From: Thalassotalea euphylliae
Lineage (GTDB): Bacteria > Pseudomonadota > Gammaproteobacteria > Enterobacterales > Alteromonadaceae
Direction: 5' to 3'
DNA: 64,000 nucleotides
Assembly (NCBI RefSeq): GCF_003390395.1
Contig: NZ_QUOV01000001.1
Location: 3,658,001 to 3,722,000 of the forward strand
Position numbers and translations under genes: made by a program. Within the stretch, counting starts at the first letter, position 1; each line of letters starts with the position of its first letter. The notes below the pieces were generated by a model. The model searched no databases, was not told the origin of the DNA, and saw only the letters and a list, made by a program, of their open reading frames with translations. Positions 36,308-45,315 of the stretch are shown one piece after another.

Positions 36308-36466
36308 TTACTTTTCCGGGTTAAATCCTTGCTTAATCTTCTCAATGCGCTCTTGATGTTTATGGTGTGCGTTAAGCGCTGCTACAGCAAACGCACCAAC
36401 AATTGCGACGATGGGAATTAACAATGATAAAACTTCTGGTTGTAATAACTGACTAAACCACTCCAT
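36308..36466 (-). CDS. Small single-helix membrane protein, 52 residues
   Basis: An ATG at 36466 has AGGAGA six bases upstream and opens a 52-codon frame ending TAA at 36308. The product starts MEWFSQLLQPEVLSLLIPI, continues through a membrane helix rich in Ile, Val and Ala (about 13-34), then a basic and His-rich cytosolic stretch (NAHHKHQERIEKIKQGF) ending NPEK. The pattern of one helix followed by an amphipathic segment with E-R-I-x-x-I-x-x-G-F-x-P is seen in small conserved membrane proteins of marine gammaproteobacteria and faintly recalls PspB. It lies 49 bp after rraB on the same strand and before a terminator, so plsC-rraB-this gene may be one unit. Function unknown. Confidence 0.72.
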   Translation of the reverse strand: MEWFSQLLQPEVLSLLIPIVAIVGAFAVAALNAHHKHQERIEKIKQGFNPEK

Positions 36467-36515
36467 CGGTACTCTCCTAAAATCAGCTGTATATTCGCGT
36501 TAGCCTATTCGCTAA

Positions 36516-36866
36516 CTATTCTTCAAAATAGGTGCCCCAGCCGTCATAGTCAACATTACACTGCTGAGCTAATTGCACCATTTTTTGGGTTTCGTCTAAA
36601 ATTAGTTCACTGTCTAAGTATTGCTCGGTAATTATGTCAAAGGCAAATACTTTTTCACCTGTTTCTAATTCTGCTTCTTCTGGCTCTTCTACTTCTAGTC
36701 CCATCTTAAACGCGGCAATGGCTGCTTTTTCCAATAGATTAAAGTCAGCAGACGAGAAATGATGCTCTATGGTGTGATACACCTCATCGTTACTACCGTC
36801 TTCGAGTAGTTCATTCACCAAAGACTCTGTGTACTCGGTCCAATGGCTTAGCTCTTCATTTGTCAT
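36516..36866 (-). CDS. rraB: Regulator of RNase E activity RraB
   Basis: RraB binds RNase E and modulates mRNA decay. The 116-residue acidic protein matches the family closely: NELLEDGSNDEVYHTIEHHFSSADFNLLEKAAIAAFKMGLEVEEPEE, then AFDIITE and the invariant ending NVDYDGWGTYFE. It stops directly after this motif, so it lacks the long acidic tail of the Escherichia coli protein. It follows plsC with one base between them. Confidence 0.93.
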   Translation of the reverse strand: MTNEELSHWTEYTESLVNELLEDGSNDEVYHTIEHHFSSADFNLLEKAAIAAFKMGLEVEEPEEAELETGEKVFAFDIITEQYLDSELILDETQKMVQLAQQCNVDYDGWGTYFEE

Positions 36867-36867
36867 C

Positions 36868-37620
36868 TTATTTACCTTTACTCTTTACATTGTTCGACGG
36901 TAATTCGGTGCCCGCTTCTAAACTTAGTGCTTGGATTCTTTCCAGCATAGACGTTCTTACGCGATCAGCCATAGCGCGAATATTTGTTTTATCTTCTTCT
37001 GTGAAGTGCACTGGTGGCATAAATTCAATAATCATTTTGCCATTATTCCAACGGTTAAGCTTTACCACGCCGTGGGTATTACTAGCGCAAATAGGCACGA
37101 TTGGCGCATCAGCTTGTAATGCGGTGCGAAAAGCGCCCGTTTTAAACGGTAATAAACCGCGCCCGTAGCTACGTGTACCTTCGGGAAACAGCCATACAGA
37201 CAAGCCCTTCTCTTTCATTTTATCGGCACTTGAAGCAATGGTATTGATTGCTTTGCCCGTATTTTTACGGTCGATTAGGATGTTGCCAGTTAGCCAGTAC
37301 ATCTGACCAAAAAACGGGATCCATTTAAGGCTTTTTTTACCAATACTCACAGTATTAGGCTGAACCGCACCGCTTAATGTATAAATGTCGTAAGTATTCT
37401 GGTGATTACAGACATAGACAACGGGCTCATGCTTGCTGACATCATAAGGTAGCCTTACTTCGACATCTAAACCGATAACTTTTGACAACTTGCCAAGGAG
37501 TTGTGCCGCATGACAAACATTATTACGGTGAAATGGTCGTAACAAACTAAATATGCAGGCATAAATAGAAATCGCCATTAACGCGATTGCTAAGATGATA
37601 ATTCGTACTACTGCTAACAA
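36868..37620 (-). CDS. plsC: 1-acyl-sn-glycerol-3-phosphate acyltransferase
   Basis: PlsC transfers the second acyl chain to make phosphatidic acid at the cytoplasmic membrane. The catalytic HX4D motif is in NHQNTYDIY, followed by GKKSLKWIPFFGQMYWLTGNILIDR and the substrate-binding FPEGTRSYGRGLLPFKTGAF, then VPICASN. All are strongly PlsC-like. The start is uncertain: TTG 37620 gives MLAVVRIIILAIAL, matching relatives, with a GGGG tract upstream; a TTG at 37662 would add 14 residues. The 250-residue product has one N-terminal membrane helix. It is followed immediately by rraB. Confidence 0.93.
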   Translation of the reverse strand: MLAVVRIIILAIALMAISIYACIFSLLRPFHRNNVCHAAQLLGKLSKVIGLDVEVRLPYDVSKHEPVVYVCNHQNTYDIYTLSGAVQPNTVSIGKKSLKWIPFFGQMYWLTGNILIDRKNTGKAINTIASSADKMKEKGLSVWLFPEGTRSYGRGLLPFKTGAFRTALQADAPIVPICASNTHGVVKLNRWNNGKMIIEFMPPVHFTEEDKTNIRAMADRVRTSMLERIQALSLEAGTELPSNNVKSKGK

Positions 37621-37790
37621 GTGATTGCCCCAATCTGATCTAACAAAATGCAAGGGGCGCAAGTATACATGGATTTAGGTGAATGTTTAATCGGTAGTAC
37701 ACAATATTGCTAGCCTAACTCGCGAGTAAGTCACATCAAGTTAACTGAGGAGGGAGCTCTTGGGGTAGCGAGAGCTGAAAGTAATATCAA

Positions 37791-37821
37791 GCGAGCTGCA
37801 ACACAACGCTTAACAGCTCGC
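37791..37821 (-). terminator. Hairpin downstream of mlaA
   Basis: GCGAGCTG (37791-37798) pairs with CAGCTCGC (37814-37821). A second small hairpin, AGCTCT/AGAGCT, lies at 37755-37776. Neither has a T tract, so termination here is only possible. Confidence 0.4.
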
Positions 37822-37851
37822 CCTGAAATATTAGCTAGTTTACTGGTTCAG

Positions 37852-38607
37852 TTAGCGCTTTATTTGTATCTCTCTAAATTTCATATAGAGTAGCTTAATA
37901 CGCTCATATTCAAATGCAGAGCCTGTTTGGTAATATTTGAATGGCACATTAGCACGCCCGTTAACACTGCGCAGAGCATCCAAAAACAGTTCTTCTTCAC
38001 TGGTTAAATCTAACTCTTTAACTAGCTCTCGATAGCCAAGCGTGTCAACAGCTAGCCCAGTAGCGTCCCTCATTGACGATGGCCCAAGTAAAGGTAAGAC
38101 CAAGTATGGCCCAGAACCTACGCCCCAGTAGCCAAGGGTTTGGCCAAAGTCTTCATTTTGCTCTTTTAAGCCTACTGGTGAAGCGACATCAAACAAACCA
38201 ACCAGCCCAATGGTTGAATTGAGTGCAAACCGGCCAAAAGATGTAGCAGCCACATCAAATTTCAATTGCAAAAGAGCGTTAGCCAGCGTTGGTAACTCGC
38301 CTAAATTACTGAAAAAGTTACTGACACCTTTTTCAACGGGATCTGGCGTAATCGCTTTGTATCCAGAAACAATAGGCAGCAGCACGTATTCATCCGCTTT
38401 GGCATTAAAGTAATACATGCGACGGTTAAATCCTTCAAATGGATCGGCATAACGCTCAAATAACGAATGTTGCTTGATGTCGTCAGCGATTTTTACACGC
38501 GGCGGTTCGGTATTTTCGGCCAGTTGAGGCTTTGCTGAGCAAGCTGATAGCAACAGGGTGATGATTACCAATGCAGTATGCTGAAAGTTTAGTGTTTTAC
38601 GCTTCAT
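37852..38607 (-). CDS. mlaA: Outer-membrane phospholipid transport lipoprotein MlaA (VacJ)
   Basis: MlaA extracts misplaced phospholipids from the outer leaflet of the outer membrane and hands them to MlaC. The 251-residue precursor has a lipobox LLSAC near residue 23. DPFEGFNRRMYYFNAKADEYVLLP, GVSNFFSNLGELPTLANALLQ, NSTIGLVGLFDVASPVGL and FGQTLGYWGVGSGPYLVLPLLGPS are classic family blocks. Its start overlaps the upstream hydrolase gene by four bases. The mlaBCDEF genes are not in the window; mlaA is often separate. Confidence 0.95.
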   Translation of the reverse strand: MKRKTLNFQHTALVIITLLLSACSAKPQLAENTEPPRVKIADDIKQHSLFERYADPFEGFNRRMYYFNAKADEYVLLPIVSGYKAITPDPVEKGVSNFFSNLGELPTLANALLQLKFDVAATSFGRFALNSTIGLVGLFDVASPVGLKEQNEDFGQTLGYWGVGSGPYLVLPLLGPSSMRDATGLAVDTLGYRELVKELDLTSEEELFLDALRSVNGRANVPFKYYQTGSAFEYERIKLLYMKFREIQIKR

Positions 38608-39971
38608 AGGGTGCTAGCTCCAACAAATTGGCCACGCATATATTCAACAAAACTGTGACGATCCATATTTCCGCAATGACCACCACGTTCAAAGATTTGG
38701 GCGCGTGCTCCAAATACCTCTCGTAAATAGTCCACTTCACCTTCCGCTAGAATGATATCGTCTTGGTTTGTCACCACAGTGACTTTTTCCGCCGATTTTA
38801 AGTAGTCTTCAATTGCCACTAAACTCAAGCGCTCAATCATGTCGTCACGAGTAACGTTTGGCTCTAACTTCTGTGTCCAAGGCAACATATGGCGATCAAA
38901 GTATCGGGTAAAGGTAATGTCGTCAGCACGATGCATTGAGTGCGTAATGCTTTCAAATTTGCTGATGTCATGATTTTTATAGATTAATGCACCAATATTG
39001 TAGGTTGCATCAATCGCAAACATCATATCTGCTGAAGACATGCGAAATGATGCGCCAATAAGTAACTTCAGCTCTTGTTCAGTCATCTTGGCACCAGCAA
39101 ATAGCGAATAAATGCTTTCCTGTGAAAGCTCAGATGATTCTTGCAATGCATATTGCTCTGCTAAGCGATCGAAGATACGGTCAACCATGGCGACCGCCGC
39201 TGGGCGGTTGTACTCCAAGTCCAAATAGCCATCTAGTATTTGCACTGAATTGTATAGACTAACTGGCGGGTTAATGAGTACAACCTTTTCAAAATTAAAA
39301 ACTTTAGCCTCTTCATCTAATTGAGAAATAAAAGCGGAGTGTGCTCCGCCCAAACTGTAACCCGTTAACGAGAAACTCGTCGCCTCAACGTTGTGACTCG
39401 ATTGCAGTTGCTCATAAATTGCCGACATCTTGGCATATAACGACTTAGCATCTTTGGCTAAATCGCCAACCATATCGTCGCGAGTTGTCGCATTAATTAT
39501 GTAGTTCGGATAAGTTGGTGACGACAATGAAACAACATGGTAACCCTGACTAAACAGCGTTTTTTGCAGTGTCTTCATTTTTGGGCTGTCATGAGCCGCG
39601 CCAGTACCAGCAATAACAAAGGCTAAAGGTGCTGAGTTAGGCTGCTGATTTAGCGTGTAGGCTAACTTTTGATTAAACCAAAAGACTTCAGGGATTTGTT
39701 CAACGGGACGAAATTCAAGTGTTAAGGTTTCACTGGGAATCGTTTTTGGCAGTTCTGCTGCGACTTCTTGGCAATACCCAGTCACCGTTGACTGGAACTT
39801 GGTATAAGGTAGATCACAAACCTTAGTTTCTTGATTCGCTGCCGCTTGTTGTTCAGGCTGCGTGGCAGTATGGCTGCAAGCTGTTATTGTAAACAACAAA
39901 GCTAGCCCTATTAAATTCCGCACATATCCTCCTTTTAGTAACGCTTTTGAACGTAACACAATATTGCTCAT
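38604..39971 (-). CDS. Lipoprotein alpha/beta hydrolase, translationally coupled to mlaA
   Basis: A 455-residue exported protein with a lipobox (FTITAC, Cys near residue 32). The hydrolase core shows an oxyanion-type segment FVIAGTGAAHDS, the nucleophile elbow LTGYSLGGAHSAFISQ (GYSLGG), an Asp in VTVVTNQDDIIL and a His in ERGGHCGN near the end, a complete Ser-Asp-His set in order. The last residues overlap mlaA in an ATGA arrangement. Together this suggests an envelope lipase, esterase or phospholipase working with MlaA; the substrate is an inference. I know no characterised member with this exact architecture. Confidence 0.78.
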   Translation of the reverse strand: MSNIVLRSKALLKGGYVRNLIGLALLFTITACSHTATQPEQQAAANQETKVCDLPYTKFQSTVTGYCQEVAAELPKTIPSETLTLEFRPVEQIPEVFWFNQKLAYTLNQQPNSAPLAFVIAGTGAAHDSPKMKTLQKTLFSQGYHVVSLSSPTYPNYIINATTRDDMVGDLAKDAKSLYAKMSAIYEQLQSSHNVEATSFSLTGYSLGGAHSAFISQLDEEAKVFNFEKVVLINPPVSLYNSVQILDGYLDLEYNRPAAVAMVDRIFDRLAEQYALQESSELSQESIYSLFAGAKMTEQELKLLIGASFRMSSADMMFAIDATYNIGALIYKNHDISKFESITHSMHRADDITFTRYFDRHMLPWTQKLEPNVTRDDMIERLSLVAIEDYLKSAEKVTVVTNQDDIILAEGEVDYLREVFGARAQIFERGGHCGNMDRHSFVEYMRGQFVGASTL

Positions 39972-40397
39972 TCAATTAGACGATATTGTGACACAGAATC
40001 AGTAAATTGCCTCATATACCAAAAGATTTTCTTTTTTATCAAACAAGTAAAAAGCATGACTTAAAAAGCACTCACGCACTCCAAAATAGCAACTATACTC
40101 GTTTATATAACCATAATAACGATAAATCAGCGGCACCTGCCCGCTCAGCATTCAACTTTTACTTACCTTACACATATTGGTGAGTTGCGAGCTGGAATGG
40201 CATTAGTTAAAAAGCAATGAGTTGGAAGGTGATAAGTTGGAAGGTGATAAGTTGCCCAACATAAGTTACTTAGGTTAAGTGAACCACGTTAACGCAAAAA
40301 ATACCGCTGAAAAAATTATCGCAAAAAAGTTACCAAATATAATGGTTTTCTACACTAGATGACCCACGTTCGGCAGTTGAAGTACCAAGGGGATTTC
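39972..40397. other. Intergenic region with short tandem repeats
   Basis: The 426 bp between divergent genes contain a 15-bp tandem repeat (40221-40254) and otherwise A/T-rich sequence. No further gene or clear promoter was found. Confidence 0.4.
40221..40254. repeat. 15-bp tandem repeat
   Basis: GTTGGAAGGTGATAA occurs at 40221-40235 and 40236-40250, followed by a partial third unit (GTTG). A looser related stretch precedes it. The unit count may vary between strains. Confidence 0.7.
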
Positions 40398-41165
40398 ATG
40401 GTTAAGCATTTGTTTATTGCGGCACTGTTGATGTGTTATTGCACCATTGTCTACAAAGCAGTGGCGTTCGAGCATAGCCAACAAACTCATCAGGGTTTAG
40501 TTACTCAACAAAGTGCTCCTAATCCATCAAGTGGTAGTTTATTTGTTGAGCCTTCACTTATTGATAGTGGTTCGCCTGAAACCTCTGCACAACAAACCAT
40601 TCAAGAGACACCAAAGTCACAGCGCACATTCAATACTGAAGTAAGTTGGCTACAGCACAACGAAATATTCGCAGCACAAGCGCTCCAAGCCGTAACAAAT
40701 AATAAAGGAAGTGTTGAGAGTGAACCCAATATCGCCACTGATGCACAATTTTTATCGCCAGCAATTACGCAATATTCATTGATGCAGTTTTCTACTCAGC
40801 CACTTGCCTTAACACCACAAACTGCTGAACTGGCAAAAGACAATGCCTATTTGCAAACAAGCTATGTGGTCGCTTCCTACCAAGCACTAGACATTGCTTT
40901 GTCAGCCAAAATTGAGCAACTAGATACAACCGTTGCCACGTCATTCTACGGCCCCGTTCCCAACTTGTTTGAAACACAAAACCTTATCGGCACTGACATT
41001 ACCAGTGCAACATTTGGCATTATCGGTAACTATCAACTCACACCAAATTGGTCTATTGTGGGTGCAATTACTGCGACATCAGTTGCCGAAGATACAAAGC
41101 TTTCAACATTGGATGCCGACGCACTTGCTCATATGGCTCTTATCGGCGCAAGCTATTCCTTCTAA
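40398..41165 (+). CDS. Putative outer-membrane protein of unknown function
   Basis: The chosen start is ATG 40398, with AAGGGG nearby upstream, giving a hydrophobic leader MVKHLFIAALLMCYCTIVYKA and a 255-residue product; the upstream in-frame ATG 40359 lacks both. The first ~100 mature residues are polar and low in pattern. The last ~90 contain alternating hydrophobic stretches (ATFGIIGNYQLTPNWSIVGAITATS) and end IGASYSF. The terminal Phe and strand-like pattern suggest a small beta-barrel or barrel remnant. No family was recognised, and no partner gene is adjacent. Confidence 0.6.
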   Translation: MVKHLFIAALLMCYCTIVYKAVAFEHSQQTHQGLVTQQSAPNPSSGSLFVEPSLIDSGSPETSAQQTIQETPKSQRTFNTEVSWLQHNEIFAAQALQAVTNNKGSVESEPNIATDAQFLSPAITQYSLMQFSTQPLALTPQTAELAKDNAYLQTSYVVASYQALDIALSAKIEQLDTTVATSFYGPVPNLFETQNLIGTDITSATFGIIGNYQLTPNWSIVGAITATSVAEDTKLSTLDADALAHMALIGASYSF

Positions 41166-41278
41166 ATATATTGTCAGCTAGTGAACGAAGCTTAAGGCGA
41201 ACGACTTAAAGAAGTGAAATAAGAGGCTATTTTAATCAATGCTAACGCTAACTTTTTCACAGTTAACTGAAATCACTT

Positions 41279-42307
41279 TTACTCATCTGAAAACTGTGCC
41301 TTGACCTCAAGTACCTGAGGCATACAAGCCAAAAACTCTGGCACAAGCGCTGGGTCAAAATGTTTACCGGCTTGTTCATTCAAAAAAGTAATAACCTCTT
41401 CGTCTGACCAGGCTTTTTTATATGGACGTGTTGAAGTCAGGGCATCAAAGACATCAGCAATAGCAACAATGCGACCACTTAACGGTATTTCCTCACCTTT
41501 CAAACCGTTAGGGTAACCACTACCATCCCATTTTTCATGGTGGGTTAAAGCGACTTCCCGAGCTAGCGAGAGTAGCTCTGAATCATGGTTACCTAAAATG
41601 TCGGCACCGTATTCAACGTGCTTTTGCATAATTCGCCACTCATCTTCATTTAACCGACCTTCTTTGAGCAAGACATGATCAGGAATGCCGATTTTGCCAA
41701 TATCATGCATGGGTGCGGCATAAAACAATAACTCTACCCATTCGGGCGCTGCGCCAATTCGCTCTGCTAAGAAACGTGCATAGTAGCTCATGCGAATAAC
41801 ATGCATACCTGTTTCATTGTCTTTGTATTCAGCAGCACGCCCTAAACGTTTGATGATTTCATGGCGTGTTTCTTCTATCTCCTCAGTTCGCTGCTTAACT
41901 TGCGCAGCTAATTCCCGCTGCTGATCATAAAGAGCCAAATGGGTGCGAATTCGCGCCAACACAATTGGCATACTCACTGGCTTAGTAATGTAATCAACAG
42001 CGCCTAATTCAAAACCTCTACGCTCGTCTTCAGCTTCACTTTTGGCAGTCACGAATATCACTGGAATATCGCGCGTAATAGGATTGGCTTTCAATTGTTC
42101 ACAGACTTGATAGCCGTCCATTTCAGGCATCATAATATCGAGCAAAATGAGATCAGGCTTTTGCTTGCCGCCTGCAATTCTTAACGCTAGCTTGCCTGAT
42201 ACTGACGCTTTGACCTTATATTGAGGTCTTAGAATACCGCTCAAGACATCAATATTGTCAGGGTTGTCATCAACCACCAAAATGGTTTGTAAATCAGTAT
42301 CGGCCAT
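41279..42307 (-). CDS. Response regulator with HD-GYP phosphodiesterase domain
   Basis: A 342-residue RpfG-type protein. The receiver domain opens ILVVDDNPDNIDVL and has the phosphoacceptor Asp in PDLILLDIMMPEMDG. After a short coiled-coil linker (EEIEETRHEIIKRLGRAAEYKDNETGMHV) the HD-GYP domain shows PMHDIGKIGIPDHVLL, HHEKWDGSGYPNGL and IADVFDALTSTRPYKK, all ligands present. It should degrade c-di-GMP when phosphorylated. No kinase is adjacent; the hybrid kinase 4 kb away is one possible partner. Confidence 0.93.
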   Translation of the reverse strand: MADTDLQTILVVDDNPDNIDVLSGILRPQYKVKASVSGKLALRIAGGKQKPDLILLDIMMPEMDGYQVCEQLKANPITRDIPVIFVTAKSEAEDERRGFELGAVDYITKPVSMPIVLARIRTHLALYDQQRELAAQVKQRTEEIEETRHEIIKRLGRAAEYKDNETGMHVIRMSYYARFLAERIGAAPEWVELLFYAAPMHDIGKIGIPDHVLLKEGRLNEDEWRIMQKHVEYGADILGNHDSELLSLAREVALTHHEKWDGSGYPNGLKGEEIPLSGRIVAIADVFDALTSTRPYKKAWSDEEVITFLNEQAGKHFDPALVPEFLACMPQVLEVKAQFSDE

Positions 42308-42540
42308 TACACTACCTTAGGTAAATCCTTCTATTTTTATAATATGAGTTCGTTAATAGACTTTTTTGTTCAAAATTAATTCAATTTATTAGCTCGGCAT
42401 TCGTACACAAGATAAACCCCGTATGGCTTTTGCATCATTACTTTTGAAAACGAACAGCTAGTCCAGCCGTTAGCAATACTAATACATTAATGCCTTATTT
42501 TCATAGAGTTACCTTACTACACAAGCGAAGATTCGCTTTG

Positions 42541-43119
42541 CTAATTGCGAGGGTTGGTATCAATGAAAAATTGGCTACTCTGGTATTTAGCCACAAATGC
42601 GCTTAACCCTGGGTAGTCCCGGTACGTTTTCAGCTCTCTAAACTCTGCCCAATCCAGCAAACAATAAAGGCAAATGGTTGGGTAGTGACTGTGATCAAAT
42701 GCACCGTTTAGCACTTCTTGATCCAGTACTTGATAAATATCGGCTATTCGTTCACGCTGAATTGCATAGAACATATTATCAGCGTTGATATCGATGCCTG
42801 AGCGTATTGAAATCAGCTGCGTCACCAAAGAGTCATTGGCGGCATCAATTAAGGTAAGTAAATTTTCTTGTGACCAAGAGAAAGCGCGAATTCCAGCCTT
42901 ATTCATAATATAGCGGGCAATAACACGTGAGTCGTAAATAGTTTGCTCGTCGTCTACAAGTGCAGGAACTTTAAGTACCGGATTCTTTTCTTTGAGTTGT
43001 TCACGCCCTTCAGGAGAAAAAATATCAAGACTATCAAGCTGGCATTCAAGCCCATACTGCATACAAAGTGCACGAATTCGACGGACGTAAGGAGAAGTAG
43101 AAGAACCGAGAAGCTGCAT
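42541..43119 (-). CDS. Glutathione S-transferase family protein
   Basis: A 192-residue cytosolic protein. The N-terminal thioredoxin-like domain reads MQLLGSSTSPYVRRIRALC, with a Ser-rich start as in bacterial GSTs, and VLKVPALVDDEQTIYDSRVIARYI holds the cis-Pro and the glutathione gamma-glutamyl site (DSR). The C-terminal part is all-helical. The true substrate is unknown. It stands alone, 239 bp downstream of the acyl-CoA dehydrogenase. Confidence 0.88.
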   Translation of the reverse strand: MQLLGSSTSPYVRRIRALCMQYGLECQLDSLDIFSPEGREQLKEKNPVLKVPALVDDEQTIYDSRVIARYIMNKAGIRAFSWSQENLLTLIDAANDSLVTQLISIRSGIDINADNMFYAIQRERIADIYQVLDQEVLNGAFDHSHYPTICLYCLLDWAEFRELKTYRDYPGLSAFVAKYQSSQFFIDTNPRN

Positions 43120-43301
43120 AATTACCGTGCCGTTATCACTGAGACTAACTATTAGCCTACTGCATAACTGATAATTAGCAATCGCTCTGTCTTAATTTAA
43201 ACAAAGGGAACTAACGTAGCGAGAGTTAACCGAGCAAGAATTGACTGAGCAGGAATTAATACTAAGTAACTTGGCTAGCACTTTTTCTAATTAAGGATAT
43301 A

Positions 43302-43329
43302 AAAAAGGAGCACCGCAGTGCTCCTTTTT
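43302..43329. terminator. Terminator after the acyl-CoA dehydrogenase gene
   Basis: AAAAAGGAGCAC (43302-43313) pairs perfectly with GTGCTCCTTTTT (43318-43329), loop CGCA. On the minus strand it is followed by a T run. Confidence 0.93.
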
Positions 43330-43358
43330 CTTTGGTATTTATTATTCAATCAATATGA

Positions 43359-45140
43359 TTAGAATAATTCGTCTTCAATATCGAATAACACTTCGCTTGA
43401 TTGACGAGCGGTTTCGATCAATGACAAACGACGCGGTAACAAGCGAGCGAAGAAGTAGCGTGCTGTTTTGATCTTGCTTTGATAGAAGTCATCACCACTG
43501 TCTACTTTTGCTAATGCCGCTTTAGCTTGCAGTGCCCACGTGTAAGCCATTGCTGTGTAACCAAACACGTGTAAGTAATCATTTGCTGCTGTACCTAAGA
43601 TATTAATATCGTTTTGGCTTTGCTCGATAAGGTGAGCAGTTAACGACTCTAAGTCACCTAAGGCTTCAGCTAGTGGTGCAACGAACTCTTGCAATTCAGC
43701 TTGTGAATTTTCAGCAACAAAAGCTTTCACTTCTTCAGCAAATGGTTGGAACAATGCACCTTTAGAGGCCACAACTTTACGCGCTAACAAATCCATTGCT
43801 TGAACACCGTTAGTACCTTCGTAAATCTGTGTGATTCGCGTATCACGAACTAGTTGTTCTTGACCCCATTCACGAATGAAACCATGACCACCGAATACTT
43901 GTTGACCTGTAACCGTTGATTCTAAACCTAAATCAGTAAAGAAGGCTTTAGCAATTGGTGTTAATAAAGCGACTAAAGACTCACTTGTCTTCTGTGCATC
44001 ACCTTCACCGTAGGCAGAAATATCAAGCTTCATCGAAATGTATGAAGCAAGTGCACGCGAACCTTCAGTTAATGCTTTCATGTTCAATAACATGCGGCGA
44101 ACGTCGCCGTGAACCATGATTGAATCAGCTGGTTGCTCTGGAGATTTTGCACCGGTTAATGCACGGCCTTGTAAACGCTCTTTTGCGTATTCAACAGCAT
44201 TTTGGTAGCTGCGCTCAGCAGCGGCCATACCTTGAATACCAACGCCAATACGCTCGTAGTTCATCATAGTGAACATACATGCCAAGCCCTTGTTGATTTC
44301 ACCAACTAAGAAGCCTTGTGCGTCGTCAAAGTTCATCACACAGGTCGCTGAACCGTGAATACCCATTTTGTGCTCAATTGAGCCACAGCTAACGCCGTTT
44401 GGCTCAGCTAAGCTGCCATCGTCGTTAACATTAATTTTTGGTACTAGGAATAAAGAAATACCACGTGGGCCAGCTGGCGCGTCTGGTAATTTAGCTAGTA
44501 CTAAATGAACAATGTTTTCTGCTAAATCATGCTCACCTGCCGTGATAAAGATTTTGTTACCTGTGATGCGGTAGCTACCATCTTCTTGCGGAATAGCTTT
44601 GGTGCGAATCATACCTAAGTCAGTACCAGAATGTGCTTCAGTTAAACACATGGAACCAGTCCAATCACCGGCGTACATTCTTGTTAGGTATTTTTCTTTT
44701 AATTCTTCGCTACCGTGCTTGGCTAATGACAACGCCGCACCAGCAGTTAATGTCGGGTATAAAGAGAAAGAGATATCACCTGAGCACAACATTTCTTCAT
44801 GAAGGCCAGTGATCATTTTCGGCATGCCCATACCACCGTATGCTGGGTCGCCGCCTAGTGCTGTCCAACCACCTTCAACGTAAGTTTGGAACGCTTCTTT
44901 GTAGCCAGTTGCAGTGGTCACTTTACCACTGTCAAAGCTTACGCCTTCTTCGTCACCAACACGAAGTAAAGGTGCAACTTCTTGCTCAGCAATTTTTGCA
45001 CACTCTTGTAAGATGGCGTCCGCAGTATCGCGGTCTACGGTTTCAGCAAGCGCTGGCAATGATTGCCAAAGCTGATCCGCTTTTAACACATCATACAAAA
45101 TAAAACTCATGTCTTTTAACGGTACTTGATATTCAGCCAC
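43359..45140 (-). CDS. Acyl-CoA dehydrogenase of the long DmdC/AcdA type
   Basis: A 593-residue FAD enzyme that introduces a double bond into an acyl-CoA. The length and the opening MAEYQVPLKDMSFILYDVL fit the group that includes methylmercaptopropionyl-CoA dehydrogenase, but many members act on ordinary fatty acyl-CoA. The core shows GSMCLTEAHSGTDLG (flavin-binding), GNKIFITAGEHDL, NYERIGVGIQGMAAAERSY and QVFGGHGFIREWGQEQLVRDTRITQIYEGTNGVQA with the catalytic Glu region. The extra C-terminal domain is present. A PsrA-like palindrome lies 28 bp upstream, so fatty-acid control is likely. Confidence 0.93.
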   Translation of the reverse strand: MAEYQVPLKDMSFILYDVLKADQLWQSLPALAETVDRDTADAILQECAKIAEQEVAPLLRVGDEEGVSFDSGKVTTATGYKEAFQTYVEGGWTALGGDPAYGGMGMPKMITGLHEEMLCSGDISFSLYPTLTAGAALSLAKHGSEELKEKYLTRMYAGDWTGSMCLTEAHSGTDLGMIRTKAIPQEDGSYRITGNKIFITAGEHDLAENIVHLVLAKLPDAPAGPRGISLFLVPKINVNDDGSLAEPNGVSCGSIEHKMGIHGSATCVMNFDDAQGFLVGEINKGLACMFTMMNYERIGVGIQGMAAAERSYQNAVEYAKERLQGRALTGAKSPEQPADSIMVHGDVRRMLLNMKALTEGSRALASYISMKLDISAYGEGDAQKTSESLVALLTPIAKAFFTDLGLESTVTGQQVFGGHGFIREWGQEQLVRDTRITQIYEGTNGVQAMDLLARKVVASKGALFQPFAEEVKAFVAENSQAELQEFVAPLAEALGDLESLTAHLIEQSQNDINILGTAANDYLHVFGYTAMAYTWALQAKAALAKVDSGDDFYQSKIKTARYFFARLLPRRLSLIETARQSSEVLFDIEDELF

Positions 45141-45168
45141 GGTAAACCTCGGTAATATTAAACAGGCA

Positions 45169-45188
45169 ATTTAAACACGCGTTTAAAT
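45169..45188. promoter_or_regulatory. PsrA-like operator upstream of the acyl-CoA dehydrogenase
   Basis: ATTTAAAC-ACGC-GTTTAAAT is a perfect inverted repeat with a four-base spacer. PsrA, a TetR-type fatty-acid-sensing regulator of beta-oxidation in Pseudomonas and Alteromonadales, recognises AAAC-N(2-4)-GTTT dyads. The site lies 28 bp before the start codon, where a repressor would act. psrA itself is not in the window. Confidence 0.55.
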
Positions 45189-45315
45189 ATAGTAAATTCA
45201 CGCTGAATGTAAAGTAAAACCGCAAAAAATAGTGCTTTTAAGCATCAACTTAAAATTCGCTGGATTTCGCGGTATAGTCCACAAAGCCAGTAATTTTCAA
45301 TTTTGGAACTGCTCT

